Part shown: positions 29,448 to 41,829 of the stretch, piece after piece
Layout: every line of letters starts with the position of its first letter
Numbering within the stretch: position 1 is the stretch's first letter
Assembly (NCBI RefSeq): GCF_907165205.1
Contig: NC_058193.1
Span: forward strand, 18,303,521-18,367,520
Direction of reading: 5' to 3'
Length of the DNA stretch: 64,000 bases
From: Coccinella septempunctata
Lineage: Eukaryota; Arthropoda; Insecta; Coleoptera; Coccinellidae
Program-made: the position numbers and the translations under genes
Notes under the pieces: generated by a model
The model's input: the letters and a program-made list of their open reading frames with translations, nothing else
What the model was told of the DNA's origin: nothing
Databases searched by the model: none

Positions 29448-30684
29448 ACGTGCGTCCAAAAAAATTCGTCGTCAAGTAGGCTATGAAATTTTAAACATTG
29501 ATATTCGGTGTCGGAACGTAGGTCTTTTCTTGAATTACTCCATCTTCCCAAAATGTAAATAATGTTGACATTAACCTATATATCGTAATATTGTATGGAA
29601 AGTGGAGAGGTTAAGTTAACTTCGCCCAAACAGCGAAAAGAATTTCATCCATTGCGTCAGATCACAAGAATAAAAACAATCTGAGGCGGTTAGAAAAATT
29701 CTTGTTAATAATTTTAACCGATGTCCACTATTTTCATACTCAAGAGACATGAATCTTGAACGGATCGTGGTATTATGTTTTTTTTTGTGATAAGGTTCTA
29801 CCTATTTCAGTAATATGAATAAAACACAGTAAGAATCTCAATATGTTTATTAATTCTCTATAAATATTGAATTAATTTGATCATTACTGAAAATCCATGA
29901 CTAAACCTCGGACTAAACTAAAGAACTGAATCACATGAAAATTAATATTGAACAATTTATCAAAATTCAATTTAGCTATAAAAAGGCATGATGCTTTCTA
30001 TTAACGTTCTACTGTTAAAGTTCCATAAAAGAAAATAGGTCCCACATTTTGCCATTGACTGAACTCCAATGTTTTTTTTGATGTTACAAGTATAGGTTAT
30101 CAATCTTTTCAATTTTTTTATTACATTTCAATCACAATCTAATGTCTTTCATTCTAAATCGTGTAGTATAAAATATACCAACAGATACTCCAGTCACTTG
30201 AGATAAAACCCAAATACTGGTTCGTGGAGCTTCTGTCTTCTGTCATCATATTTTAATTATTGCTGAATAACCCTGAGGTTTCTTCTTTGGTCGACCACTA
30301 CTTTTTTTTGCTTGAAGATACCTGTTTCGTCAACGCATCGCAAAACAGTACCTACTTTCGAAAGATTGAGTATTTCAGCAACATTGGGATATACATTGGG
30401 AATGTCGCTAAAACCTCGTTAAAACATTAAAGAATATTTCCACTCTCCTTCTATTTTCTCCCCAATTTTGAAGTAGGATCAATAATAAATGCTTTTCAGA
30501 CGTCCGTAAAAACCGTCTTTATAATTTCCTGATAATTTTAATTCAACAACAATCCAAAATGCTAACTTCTAACTTGACAGTTCACCTGGAAAGTAGTACA
30601 GCAAAAGCTAAGAAGTACGTTTAGACACGAAATATCGACGTTTAAAATTCCATAGCCTACTTGACGAATTTTTAAAACACACGT
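29448..30684 (-). mobile_element. Tc1/mariner-like element remnant with TA flanks, 1.24 kb
   Basis: Inverted ends ACGTGCGTCC-AAAAAATTCG and ACGTGTGTTTTAAAAATTCG are flanked by TA (29446-29447 and 30685-30686). Similarity extends about 60 bases inwards (caagtaggctatg). A decayed transposase N-terminus lies at 30240-30440 on the minus strand. A partial relative is at 36141-36440. Confidence 0.75.
30240..30440 (-). pseudogene. Transposase helix-turn-helix fragment
   Basis: The minus strand reads PNVAEILNLSKVGTVLRCVD, then ETGIFKQKK. After a one-base shift in an A run it reads SSGRPKKKPQG. This is the helix-turn-helix followed by a GRP linker of Tc1/mariner transposases, which binds the terminal repeats. 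No DDE catalytic part is recognisable to the left, so the copy cannot transpose on its own. Confidence 0.65.
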
Positions 30685-30686
30685 TA

Positions 30687-31434
30687 TAATAAGGTCTGTG
30701 CGCCCATCATAACAAATATCTTCTCATAAGCAAATTGAGTCACCACTGAGAAAAGAGTTGTTGGCGTCATGAAATGTTCATTGTAACATCGACCCAGTTT
30801 AGCTATCCCAAAATTCGCCCACCAGATGCGTTCAGATGAAATCTGGACTCATCCGTGAATTATCTCTATCTGTGCGTGTAATTTCGCGGAATTACCACCA
30901 GGGTCCGATGCCGAAGATGTGTCCAGGTGATCAAGATGTCTCTGAACCGTTTTCATATCGAATTCAACCTCGCACAATGATTGGCTTACATAAGGAGTAT
31001 TCGTTACCAGTTTTGTTGAAACCTTGGAATTGAGGAATGATCGCACATATACTTAAAGAATCTCTTTCGGACTTTGTCCAATCCAATTTTGGAATCATAT
31101 TTATGTCCTAATTTCCTGGTCCAGTACTTTAGAGTAAGAGCGGTGGGTACGGTAGTCACAATCGAGCCCACTGCGCAGGAATTGTTTCCAAAGGAACTAA
31201 TTTTGACGGATATTCCTTATCGAGCCAAAGTCAATACATTGAAAACAATTTTCCTGCGTGAGATATTCCTTGTAATTTTTTTGATGAGGCCATTCTAGTT
31301 GTCATGAGGACCTTACTTTTTGTGTGTAATGCGCTCATAAGACTTTACAGCAATATTTAAAATTTGATTCAAGAGCAAAAAGTAAGTTCTTTCTCGAATA
31401 TCCACTTGAATTTTCAACCTATTGTTGAATATCC
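30687..31434. other. Unassigned region
   Basis: Frames of 65-74 codons occur on both strands (30836-31033 and 31074-31298) but have no domain or copy elsewhere in the window. Confidence 0.5.
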
Positions 31435-32805
31435 CAGGAGAATCACTTTTGCCTTATGACCTATACCCCGTTTTCAACTCATAAGTGGGATATAGTGTGT
31501 TCAACGTTGTATTTGAGCAATATTCTAATGAGTGTGGTCTGTTATCTATAAACCTCAAAGCAACGATTTCCGGTCACATCGGAGTATTTTTGAGTGCTTC
31601 AGAAAAGATTAAGAACTCCGAAAAAATTTTTTCAAAATGGCGGAAAATCTTCAATGTTCGTGATAACCCAACTTTCTTTTACATGTCTACAGCGGAAAAA
31701 AATTTCACACGAAATTGTTGAGATGTTTCCCGATTGTATTTCCTTTTTCACCTAACACGAATATGGAAACAGAATCGAAAAATTTCAAACCGTTTCTTTA
31801 CTGCAGCCGTCCAAATATCTCGTAGGAACCTCTAACACATAATTAAAAAAAAAAAACTGGTTGGGCTTTGAGGCCCAAAATTTTTGAATTGAGCTGTCAA
31901 AACATTCCAGATGATGAAAATGTTTCGATCAAACTTTGTTGGGAGTCGAACTCTCGACTTTGTGGTATTGACCTCACCTGTGGAATGTAAACTGAAACTA
32001 TCGAAGGATATGGATTTTCGTCACCAAGCAACGGCAATTCACAGAATTTGACTTTGCATTCGAATTACCGTTACTTGGTGACGAAAATTCGTATCCTTCG
32101 ATTAGTTGCAATTTACATTCCACAGGTGAGGGTAATATCACAAAGTTTAATCGAAAAATATTTTTTTGTGATAAATTCATGTCATCATCTGAAATGTTTC
32201 GACAGCTCAATTTAAAAATTTTGGACCTCAAAGCCTAACCAGTTTTTTTTTTTTGATTATGTTAGAGGTTCGTACGAGATATTTGGACGGCTGCAGTAAA
32301 GAAAAGGTTTGATATTTTTCGATTCTGTTTCTATATTCGTGTTAGGTAAAAAAGAAAGTACCATCGGCAAACATTTCAACAATTTCGTGTGAAATTTTTC
32401 TTCCGCTGTAGACATGTAAAAAAAAAGTTGTGTTCATTTATGGAAAAATTTCTTCACAGAAATTGTTCGAAAATTGTTATCAGTTAAAAAATGAAATTCA
32501 ATTTGGCAAACGAAAAAAAAATCACGAACATTAAGGTTTTCCTCCATTTTGAAAAAAAAATTTCGAAGTTCTTCATCTTTTCTGAATTGAGAACTCAAAA
32601 ATACTCCGATCAGACCGGAAACCGTTACTTTGAGGTTTATAGATAACTGACCACACTCATTAGAATATTTCTCAAATACGACGTTGAACACCCCATATCT
32701 CGCTTATGCGTTGAAAACGGGGTATATGTCATAAGGCAAAAGTGATTCTCCCGGTGTCATTAACCCACCATATATGTTCGTCCAGCTTATGATGAAACAC
32801 CCTGT
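31435..32805. mobile_element. 1.3-kb palindromic (hairpin) MITE
   Basis: Two arms of about 620 bases are inverted copies around a loop of about 22 bases near 32050-32072. Matching blocks include ggagaatcacttttgcctta, atctcgta-gaacctctaaca and cctcacctgtggaatgtaaa. The right end continues to CACCCTGTATATA, the usual Tc1/mariner-MITE end, while about 60 bases of the left end are missing. Runs of A and small indels separate the arms, so the structure is old but still strongly foldable. Confidence 0.85.
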
Positions 32806-32824
32806 ATATAATATGTATATGTTA

Positions 32825-34128
32825 CGGCTAAAGATAGGTGTGAACATAAACTTAAGATTAGCCGGCTAAACTTAGGTTTAGCTTCGGGTATTTGCTAATG
32901 TTAGTTTCTTCTATCTTTAGCCGGCTAAACTTAAGTGTATCCACATCCCATCGGCTAAAAATGTAGAAGGCTTGAGGGGCGCAAATTTTCGGCAATTAAA
33001 AAAATGTAAAGAAATAGTAATACGAGTATAATAGAACTATTAATGCAATGCATTTTTGTATGAATTTCACCTATTTTAATAGCAGAAAACAATTCTGTCA
33101 AGCAGTTGAAAAATTGGAGAATGAACATATATTTGTTTCAACTGTGTCTCAACGAATTCTTATTGACGAATCTAAACGCTTGATGACAAAATTCGAGACA
33201 TGCTATTTTGAGTGTGAGGGAAAACGGTAGTGTTAATGATTATTCATCTTGTTATTATTCATAATTTTTGGGGAATTGAATGAGCAAAAGGATATAATGA
33301 AGACAAGAATTATGCCGTGAACTTCTTCATCAAAACACCAAAGGTCAAATTCTAGAAGAATATAGAACTACCCAATCTTGTTTGTAGTTAACTGGACTAT
33401 TTGGCTGATAAGCTTTACGATGAATGCACTTGTATCCCCAGGGATGATTCATCAAGGGTGGCGACAGGCCGTATTTTGGAACCCGTATGTTCAATGAATC
33501 GGAAAGAAATTTTTAACAAAATCAGCTAGAAAAAGTGTTTTCAACTATGAAAATAGTTCATAGTTTTTTTTGTTCTTTTTTGCGAAAGAATTGGTTGAAA
33601 AGAAATTGCAACGTTAGAAACCTTTTCGTAATTTTTCCATAAACCCAATTATTGAATGGTAGGGAAAATATACTTTTGTTTACAGAAAAATTTTCTATGT
33701 CTGATATCTCATTTCCTTGTGGGGTCATATTATGGTTTTTCACGAATTAGGCTCGATTTGAAGAGCATTAATCTCCTAAACAGATGAAAATAACTCGTTA
33801 AATATTGAAATGAAAACCTATGGGGGTTATGTAATACAACCCCAATACATTCGATGCTCTTTTGCATATTTCAATTCTAAAGTTTAAACAAAAAAGTGGC
33901 CTTGTGCGTTCGTCCTCTCCCATCCGACCATTCATGATACATCACATCTCCGCGTGTCCATCGAATACATTTTTAGCCGTTCCGTTTTGGGTAATGTGCA
34001 CATCAGCCGGCTAAAGATGAAATTCCCTGACGCAGATGAATATTTTATCGAACTTTAGCCGATCCTCGAATATAAACCTAAGTTTAACCGGCTAATCTTA
34101 AGTTTATGCTCACACCTATCTTTAGCCG
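32825..34128. mobile_element. TA-flanked inverted-repeat element, copy 1, 1.3 kb
   Basis: Ends CGGCTAAAGATAGGTGTGA and its inverse are followed by about 60 bases of similarity, with TA on both sides (32823-32824 and 34129-34130). The palindromic motif TAGCCGGCTA or a close variant occurs several times near both ends (about 32859, 32920, 34005 and 34088). An internal frame (33048-33230) is not recognised. A second copy starts 36 bases later. Confidence 0.82.
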
Positions 34129-34165
34129 TAACATATATATAATGTATACATTCTCATACAATGTA

Positions 34166-34830
34166 CCTAAAAGATAGGTGTGAACATAAACTTAAGATCA
34201 GCCGGCAAAACTTAGGTTAAGCTTCGAGGATACGCTTATGTCAATTCCTTTCATCTTCAGCCGGCTAAACTTAAATGCAACCACGGCCCCTTGGCTAGAA
34301 ATGTAGATGCTAATAGAAAATAAAGCGAAATTATTGGCAAGGCTTTTGGAAAAAATTATAATTCTAATACATATGAAAATACATAATGAAATTATCAAAA
34401 CAATGCATTTTTTCTATGAATTCTACATAATTTTAGTTGCAGAAAAGCATTGTTATTAATTTTTTTTTTCTCCTGTGTCTCGACGTATTATTACCGAACC
34501 CAAAAATCTTATCGCCTGATAATAAAATTTGAGAGGAACATGCTGTTTCAGAAGTCTCAAATGATTTGAATGAGAAAAAGCAGAGAGGCAAGAAGAATTT
34601 CTTCTCAATTGAAATAAAAAAAGCCTAATTCTGAAGAAATATAAGTAGCACTAACCAATCTTGTTCATAGCTATCCGAACTAGTTGGCTGATAAACTTTT
34701 CGATTGCTGCACTTGGATCTTTCGCACAGGGTGATTCATAAAGGGTGACGGAGACCGTATGTTCTATGACTTAGGAAAATATTCTTCTAACAATGTCAGC
34801 TTAAAAAAGAATTTCAACAATTTTCATGAT
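34166..34830. mobile_element. TA-flanked inverted-repeat element, copy 2, truncated on the right
   Basis: It follows copy 1 in the same orientation and aligns with its left 690 bases, including the terminal repeat (agataggtgtgaacataaac) and the ggctgataa-ctttacgat region. The right terminal repeat is missing. Confidence 0.75.
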
Positions 34831-35103
34831 TTAACATATAGATATAACATAGATTTTCTTCAATAAAAATAACAAATCTTGGTTCAAGACCAGGAATTTG
34901 AAATCCGTACGATGAACTGCCAAATATAATTTCAAAATCAAATGAAAAATTCATTTTGTTTTGGTCCCGTATTTTCACAGCAACCCTCTGGGTAGGGTTA
35001 ATGCACAGGATATCTTCTCCTAGGGTATGGGAGGCTTGTCGTTAATGTAATATGTACATATATAACGACTCATAATATACAAAGAATAATCTTTTTTTTG
35101 CAG
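34831..35103. other. Spacer
   Basis: No feature is seen apart from the pyrimidine tract (35090-35098) that precedes the candidate exon. Confidence 0.5.
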
Positions 35104-35255
35104 GTGATAACGATTTGTTCGATTATTTTTGCATCGATGGAAATTCGAAATTCTCAGTGATATCAGAAAGGGTTCAGAATTGCACAGCGAACAAAGCTAA
35201 TAGATGGGCCGACATCAATCGATTTGAAATCAAATTTTCCTCTTGTCTAGGTTGA
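35104..35255 (+). other. Candidate 3'-terminal coding exon
   Basis: A good splice acceptor (CTTTTTTTTGCAG, ending 35103) is followed by a 49-codon frame, phase 2, ending in TGA at 35253-35255. It encodes LFDYFCIDGNSKFSVISERV, then QNCTANKANRWADINRF and SSCLG, with three cysteines and mixed composition that looks protein-like. No family is recognised. No upstream exon or nearby AATAAA was found, so it may belong to a gene outside the recognisable part or may be chance. Confidence 0.3.
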
Positions 35256-36140
35256 TTGTATGTTATGTGATACACAGATGGAACAACTTATTCAGCAAAG
35301 TTCACTACAATAACTTAGACTCGACAATCTATGACTGTGAAGAATAGGACTAACTCAGGGATCGATCTGCCCATGCAAACAATGCAATAACTACCTATAA
35401 CTTTCTTCCATACTAGGCCTCCTCCATTTGCCCCAATTATTGATACACCGATTTCTGTCGATCGAAACATATTGGAACAAATATGAGCCTCGTATAAGTT
35501 CGACATTACAGCCACTTAGCATGCTATATTCTCATTTCTGTTCCATATCTACATTGACAATAAATGTCGATACTAACTTTTATAAATTGGAACACATAAA
35601 GGCCAAGTGGCCTTTCCCAATCGGGGTGGTCCACATACCGCCATAAGCGAAATATGCCCTGTGCAATAATTAATAATCCATCTTCCTGTCCGTTCTGGCC
35701 TTTGTTGGAAGATTGGATTCCGCCCCTTGATCCATCCCCGACCTCGTGTTGCTGAATCATAGAACAGGGCAATACTCGTAATGATGAATTCATTATTTAC
35801 GGCATGGAAACAATGTTTTATTAACGGATTTATCTTCATCTAAGAATCCTGCTGAGAAATGGGGCATAATTTCTCTTCTGCGGACACTGAAATATTGATA
35901 GAAGCTTTTCCGTTGTGGATATACCGGCAGTATTCATAGAAAAGTTGCATTCATCTTACAAAACTCGGGTTCCGAAACTGTAAACATAAAATCCACGTTA
36001 TACTTTCCGTTAAATATTACATGTTGGGGTCTGTATAATACTAAGCATATCGTTGATTATTGACGAAGCCTATGTGGTGCGTATAATAAAGAAGAAGTTG
36101 AACTTGTTTGATTACCAGAGACTACATCTTTTCCTATATA
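35256..36140. other. Unassigned region
   Basis: Overlapping minus-strand frames at 35524-35839 have no recognised domain. No repeat was found. Confidence 0.45.
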
Positions 36141-36440
36141 ATGTGCGCTCAAAAAAACTGGCCATCGACTACGTTGTGGAATTTTGAACGTACATAGGTA
36201 AATATTCCGTGTCTAAACGTAATTCTTAGCTTGGCTGTACCTACCATTTTCCAGGGACTGTCAAGTATGCATTTTGGATTGTTGTTGTCTTAAAATTATC
36301 AGCAAATTATAAAGCTGGTTTTTACCAACGCGCAAAGAGCATTTGACTATTGAATCCTGCTTCAAAATTTGAGAATGATTAGGGCAAAGAGGAAATATTC
36401 TATTCATAATTGTTTCAGCGACTACATAGAGTAAATCGAT
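36141..36440 (+). mobile_element. Partial copy of the 29.4-kb Tc1-like family
   Basis: It aligns to the inverse of 30400-30684, sharing gtgtctaaacgta, cattttggattgttgttg and aaaattatcag-aaattataaag. It begins with the terminal repeat (TA then ATGTGCGCTC) and breaks off after about 300 bases. Confidence 0.72.
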
Positions 36441-36734
36441 TGAAATTCAATCTGGGAGAATTCTGCATTTTCTGAAACTTTTTAGAGTTTTCACTCCCAA
36501 TCTCTGAAACAAAATCAATTAAAAAATTGAAATCAACGATTTGCCCCTGCTTAAATTCTTGCACTAATTTGTCAGGAGCAAATCAAGTAGAAGAAATTGT
36601 TGCCTGACAATGAACTGAAAAAAAGAATTTTGAAATTATATATAGTAACGTCTCATACTCCTTCATCAGACGAAAATCAATTTCCGAAAATCTTCTGAAT
36701 TGTAGCTTTTATTTGACATTAATTGTCTCTCTCT

Positions 36735-37240
36735 CTGTGTAGCACTACAATCCTTGGTGGGTCTTGACTGCATTAACGATTTGCCTCCATCGATCCCGAT
36801 CCATCATGGCCTCCCTCCAGTCGTCTACCTGCATAGTCTGCATGTCCTTCAAGATGTTGTCCCTTCATCTAAGCTTCGGCCGCCCCAGCAGTCTCTTCCC
36901 TGCTGGGTTTCCTTCCCATACTATCTTGATCAGTCTCGTCAGATGCTCTTTTAACATGTCCGGCCCATCAGCCGTTGCGATTTTATTGTTTTGACTGTGT
37001 CTGACTTTTGGTATAGGTCCTGGACTTCTGCATTCGTCCTTATGCGATATTGCTCCGTGTTTGGATCCCTTTACGGGGTCAAATATTCTTCTCAAGATCT
37101 TCCTTTCGAATCGCCTTAGTAGAAGCTCATTGTGTTTCGTGAGGTTCCATGTCTCACATCTAGCAGATAATCGGTTTTATTACAGCCCGGTACACCCTCC
37201 TCACCTTTGACACTCTTGATACCGTTTAGGATTGCATGAG
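36735..37240 (-). mobile_element. RTE-like non-LTR retrotransposon, 3' end only
   Basis: The minus strand encodes in mixed frames CETWNLTKHNELLLRRFERK, then ILRRIFDPVKGSKHG, GKRLLGRPKL and a final DWREAMMDRDRWRQIVNAV then KTHQGL. These are typical last residues of RTE/BovB-type polyproteins. One TGG to TGA change and at least two frameshifts break it. A CT-rich stretch (about 36724-36735) marks the 3' end. Confidence 0.8.
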
Positions 37241-37319
37241 GGTTCGCATAGCAAAGAAACATCTATTGCCTTTGTGTATTCGTGACATTAATTGTCAATA
37301 CATAGAAACAGAGACTGCA

Positions 37320-38521
37320 TATACTCCATTAACTTTTATTTTAGCACACGGTTGGCCATGGAAATTTGACACGTTTCACTGGCTATAGTACGAAAATGTG
37401 GGGTTATGAAGCTTGTCAAAACATTTTTGGGCTTTAAATCAACGCTTTGTTGCCCGTTTTACGTAAAAGTTTCTGTTATTACGTATTTTACGTATTTCAC
37501 CACAATGTCGAATCTCTTCGGAAATAATTGAAGTTTATACAAACTGATTGAAGGCATACCACATCTAGGTATTTGCATGGAAAATACAAGAGATCAGTAT
37601 AATATCATAATATGCACTAGCTTGAGGAGAGTTATCTTCTTTGGCTAAAGTTTGAATACGTTACATCAGTTTTAGATTTCAAAAATATTAACCCGAAGAT
37701 GAAATGCATATGATGCAGTGGTTAGGAATAGGTATCTCCCGAAGGAATTAACAGATAATTACAAGAATGTTGAATTCTTCAACAAAAATCATTTTGCATT
37801 AATATAAGTAAAAGGAATTTACGAAAGTTTCAAGTCAAGATGAACTTCGCCTTTGAATAAAAATTTCACATGAATGAACAATTAACAGGACAACTGGCGC
37901 GTATTTGTGGCTGTTCATCTTAATACATTGATATAATAATAATAATAATTAGGTATTTATAGGTACCTTAAGACATTTTCAATGTCTAGGACAAGTTAAA
38001 TGAAAAATAGAAAAATCAGTTTTCGAAAACTTATTCTACGATAACATTCATCGAAAATCCTGTAGTAAACTTTTCGCATTAAAACATAAAATTCTCAAAT
38101 GCCACCACTTTTTTGGGTCTCCCAATAGAAGGAAATTCTTTGTCATCCTCTTCATTCACAATCTTTCCGATTGTGGAAATATTCAGCTGAAACATAAGTC
38201 GTTTAGATTCAGATGAAACATTATATAAATTCTCTTACATTGAATATGTTCGCTACCGTGTGACGTATTGTGGATTTTAGAATATCAGGGTATAACTATT
38301 TGAATGAGCGGACCTGAATTCTAAATAGCACTTCCTGAAACCCTGTCTCTTTTTTCAATCACTTTCGGCATTTTCGTAATGAAAATTGATATTAGTTGTG
38401 GCAACGGCGTTATGACATTAACGACATTTCATGAGTGCCAACCTTACTCCGTTCTAGTTACAAAAACATCAGAAAATTATTTCATGGCCAACCGACTGCT
38501 AAAAGAAATGTGAATGGAGTA
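37320..38521 (-). mobile_element. RA element, copy 2 (reverse orientation)
   Basis: Near full length: ends TATACTCCATTAACTTTTATT and its inverse, with the GGTTGGCCATGG block inside both. The second-exon remnant lies near 38097-38190 on the minus strand. It preserves the uninterrupted site (aaccttactccg, about 38443-38454) into which a MITE inserted in copy 3. Confidence 0.8.
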
Positions 38522-40120
38522 GATATATAAACGTTGATTCATTTAATTTTGAAATTACCAGATGACAGTTCCCTCTTCAGAAAATTTATCCAAATATTAT
38601 CTATTTCTACCGAACAATTAGCCAAATTATTATTTTTATCCAACAAAATACTCCTAAAGACGTAAAGAGTCCACGTGTATTTTGTTGGATCAAAATAATA
38701 ATTTCTCCAATTGTTGTGTAAATGATTGTGTTGAAAATGTTTGGAATTAATTCCCAAAAGCAGCAGTGGCATAAAATAAATCGCCATTCTACCAATTCAT
38801 ACAGTCACGCCGTAGTCTCCTCACACATCAGAAATAACTATCGACTAGTTGGTTCGAAGATATTTCAGCTCAAAACGAGGCTCAAAACGGCTCACGAGTT
38901 CTCATTATGCAGATATACCAAAGAGTATATCTGAAATGTAAAGGAATATTCTTGCTTCGAAAAATACATTTTCTGTTAGAGATTTATGACCTGCAGTTTC
39001 AATGGAAAAAATCTACCAACCATTTTCCATTGTTCCGTTTTTCACAGATTATGTGAATTTAAGCAAAATAATCAATAAAATAGGACACAAGCTCAAACAA
39101 TGAAAGAAATCCCCATAAACATTATATCACAAGAGATTCTCGAATTGGTGAATGCGAAATTTGATCCCTTAGCTCCAGTATCTTGAATACATTGAAATTG
39201 CTTAACAATGTTGAACTATTCTGTCGATAACAAGCAATTTCCCGAATATATATGTGGGTTTGAACATATCACATAGCTGATGAATATTCATTAGGGGAAC
39301 TAGTTACTTATTAAAACAAACTTCGCCATACCTTAATATAAGCGATTATTCTGTTGGTGTGAAACATGAAATTATTTGATGAAAACCGAAAATTAATCCC
39401 CGCAAACGCACTTTGCTCATTCATCCAATTATAAGCTTTAGATTCCTCCGGTCATTACCATCTTTCAGAATATACCAAAACCAAAAACAACAAAATGTTC
39501 AGATAGGGATGGGTAATGGAAAATATATGTGCGAAATTTGCTTCAGTTGGAATCATTATGGCGGGATAAAAGAATCACATACATAGAAAATCAATCCGAT
39601 TGAAATGGTCCATTGTTGATTTTATTACTAGCATATGGAAGTTATTTTATTAGATTTGTATTTTTGAATATATACGGTGACTCATGAGCACTTGTTTGGA
39701 AAACAGTAAAACTAAACTAAGCAGCAAAAAATGAAATGGGAAACCTAAATAATTGCCTTAGTTTGACAAGCTTTAACTCGGACAATGCTTTGATGATGTT
39801 GAATTTATACCAATCTCTTCTCGTTGAAGAGGGTGTGAATATCTAAGGCAACCAAAAATTTTTTTGGTCAAGAATTTGGAAATAGTAGAAGGCCTCACAG
39901 AGTTTTTTTTGCTGGGTGAATTTTTACGTCGACACCTCGGGACATCTTTGCCACATTTCGAATACAATGCTTTGCTATGGAAGTTACGCCATTTCATGAA
40001 GTCTCTTTGACATTTGACATTTCTCAGCCAATGTTGGATGATTCACCAGTGGTGGGAAGCACCATCCTAAATCTTTATCTCACTCTCGCCAGGTATTTCG
40101 TTTCAAGCTCCTGTTTTTTT
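38522..40120. other. Unassigned AT-rich region
   Basis: No gene or repeat is recognised. The minus-strand frame 39773-39997 is basic (KCGKDVPRCRRKNSPSKK) but has no recognised family. Confidence 0.5.
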
Positions 40121-40122
40121 TA

Positions 40123-41620
40123 CAGGGTGTGAACATATAGAAGCGAAAAATTTCGGCTTTCGGCTAGCAATATAGAAATATTGTGGGTCTTATAAAATTT
40201 TTCTTCATATTAGGTGGATTGTTAGGTCATTACCTCGATATGTTTTCTTTGTTTTCTCGATACATCGTAGCTGGGGAGATATCGACATTTCGTGGAATTC
40301 GGTTTTTTTTCGAGTGACTAGCATTTCTTACTATAACAATAGCAGATCTGCTTATATTGTTGAAACTGCATCAAAAATATCATATAATTAAGTGAACTGC
40401 ATTCACGTGCAAGTGCCATATGTGACATATAAAAAATTAACCTTAATTTAAAGTAGGGGAAAGGCACCTATAATATAAAATTTGGAATACCATCGACCAC
40501 CAGTCACGACATGCTGGCAGCTTTAGGTCGCACTGCGAAATACCACTAACAGTTCGCTTCATACCAAAGATTATAGAGTTCACTCTATAATCTTTACTTC
40601 ATACTTTTACCGCCGTGTCGGCATTCAGTGTTCTTGTTTAACCGTTCATCACGTGTTCGGCTGTGTTTGAAAGATCAGTTGCCACTGTTTTAAAGCGTCC
40701 CAATTTTCACGAGGTATGTTATATAAACACCTGCATAATTTAAAAACTGAAGTATCTGTTTTGAATGAAGGGCCGATAGTTTTCAGTCGCAAGCTTCTTT
40801 AGTTTTGAGCTTACGGCCATCTAATTTTTTTTTTTTTTGTTGTACCTAATTTGAAATAGTTGGAACTGCCTTGCACTGAACGAAATCAAAAAGTACAAAA
40901 GATCTCACTGAACAGTATCAGTTAACTAATACATAACTGATTGATTATTTGTTCCTGGTTACAGTTCCCCTAATATTTTCTACAGTTTTGTTGAGAACTA
41001 CAGCTCCAAAGGTGACATGGAGTGCGGCTTTTGTTTTTGTGAGCGATGATGTGTTTCCTCATCGAGCATAATTAATGTAGAAGTATCGCCAAATGTAGAA
41101 TCCTTGAATCGAAGTGAATTCCTCCCAGATTCCCAGACATCAACCCTATTGAATGAAGTTGGAGTTCTTAGTTCTTCCTAAAGGAACGTCAGCCAGAAAC
41201 CAAAAACTCGCAGGTGAAATCTAATGACGAGAAAATCCTATTTCCACTGAATTCTAATTTGAACGCCCTAGAACTCATTTCATTCGATTCATCTTTCGAG
41301 GTGTAACAAGATGTATCTTTGGTTTTATCACATACCTTCCTCATATGGATACCAATACTTTTGATCAATTTCAAGTATTACTTGATACAGTTTGCATTTG
41401 ATCTCTGTTATTATTTTTCTATAAAAGAAGAATTTCCCGAAATAAATGAAATTTCATAAGAGAGCGTTATTTAAACAGTAACGCAATGTATCGAGAAAAC
41501 ATAAACGAAAACATCCCGAGGTAATGAACTAACAGTGCACCCAAGATCAGGAAAAACTACACTGTTTCTGAATTTCACCCAAAAAATATAAATTTATCGA
41601 TTCCTTATATTCACACCCTG
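40123..41620. mobile_element. TA-flanked element with CAGGGTGTGAA ends, 1.5 kb
   Basis: Ends CAGGGTGTGAACATA and its inverse are flanked by TA (40121-40122 and 41621-41622). A subterminal block (cattacctcg-atgtttt, tctcgatacat) is also inverted. No transposase frame remains. The middle (40500-40730) looks like a captured first exon: an initiator-like cattcagt, GC-richer sequence, and a 5' splice site gaggtatgt near 40713. Confidence 0.78.
40566..40595. repeat. Perfect 14-bp inverted repeat with a 2-base loop
   Basis: AAAGATTATAGAGT, TC, ACTCTATAATCTTT. It is a compact hairpin or a symmetrical protein-binding site just upstream of the initiator-like sequence. Confidence 0.75.
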
Positions 41621-41622
41621 TA

Positions 41623-41829
41623 CAACAAGAAGAATAAGAAAAGAAAATATTCTGGGTGATTTGTGTAACGACTAAGAATAATTAATTGTGTGCTTTGCAT
41701 CACTGGCAAAAAATCCAACAAGGTAGAGATGTCGAAGTTATAGCCAGAATTTCAAGAGAAAGAGGTAATTTCATAAAATGAGGCAAATTCAATAGCAACA
41801 CTTTGTATCCGGAAATTCACAAAAGGCCT
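41623..41829. other. Spacer with a short open frame
   Basis: The plus strand reads ALHHWQKIQQGRDVEVIARI, then SRERG before a possible splice donor (ggtaattt, about 41764). It might be an upstream exon of the gene at 43.2 kb, but that is a guess. Confidence 0.2.

Noticed and set aside
35524..35839. Two overlapping minus-strand frames with mixed composition
   Set aside because: No domain, splice sites or repeats support either; overlapping frames suggest chance.
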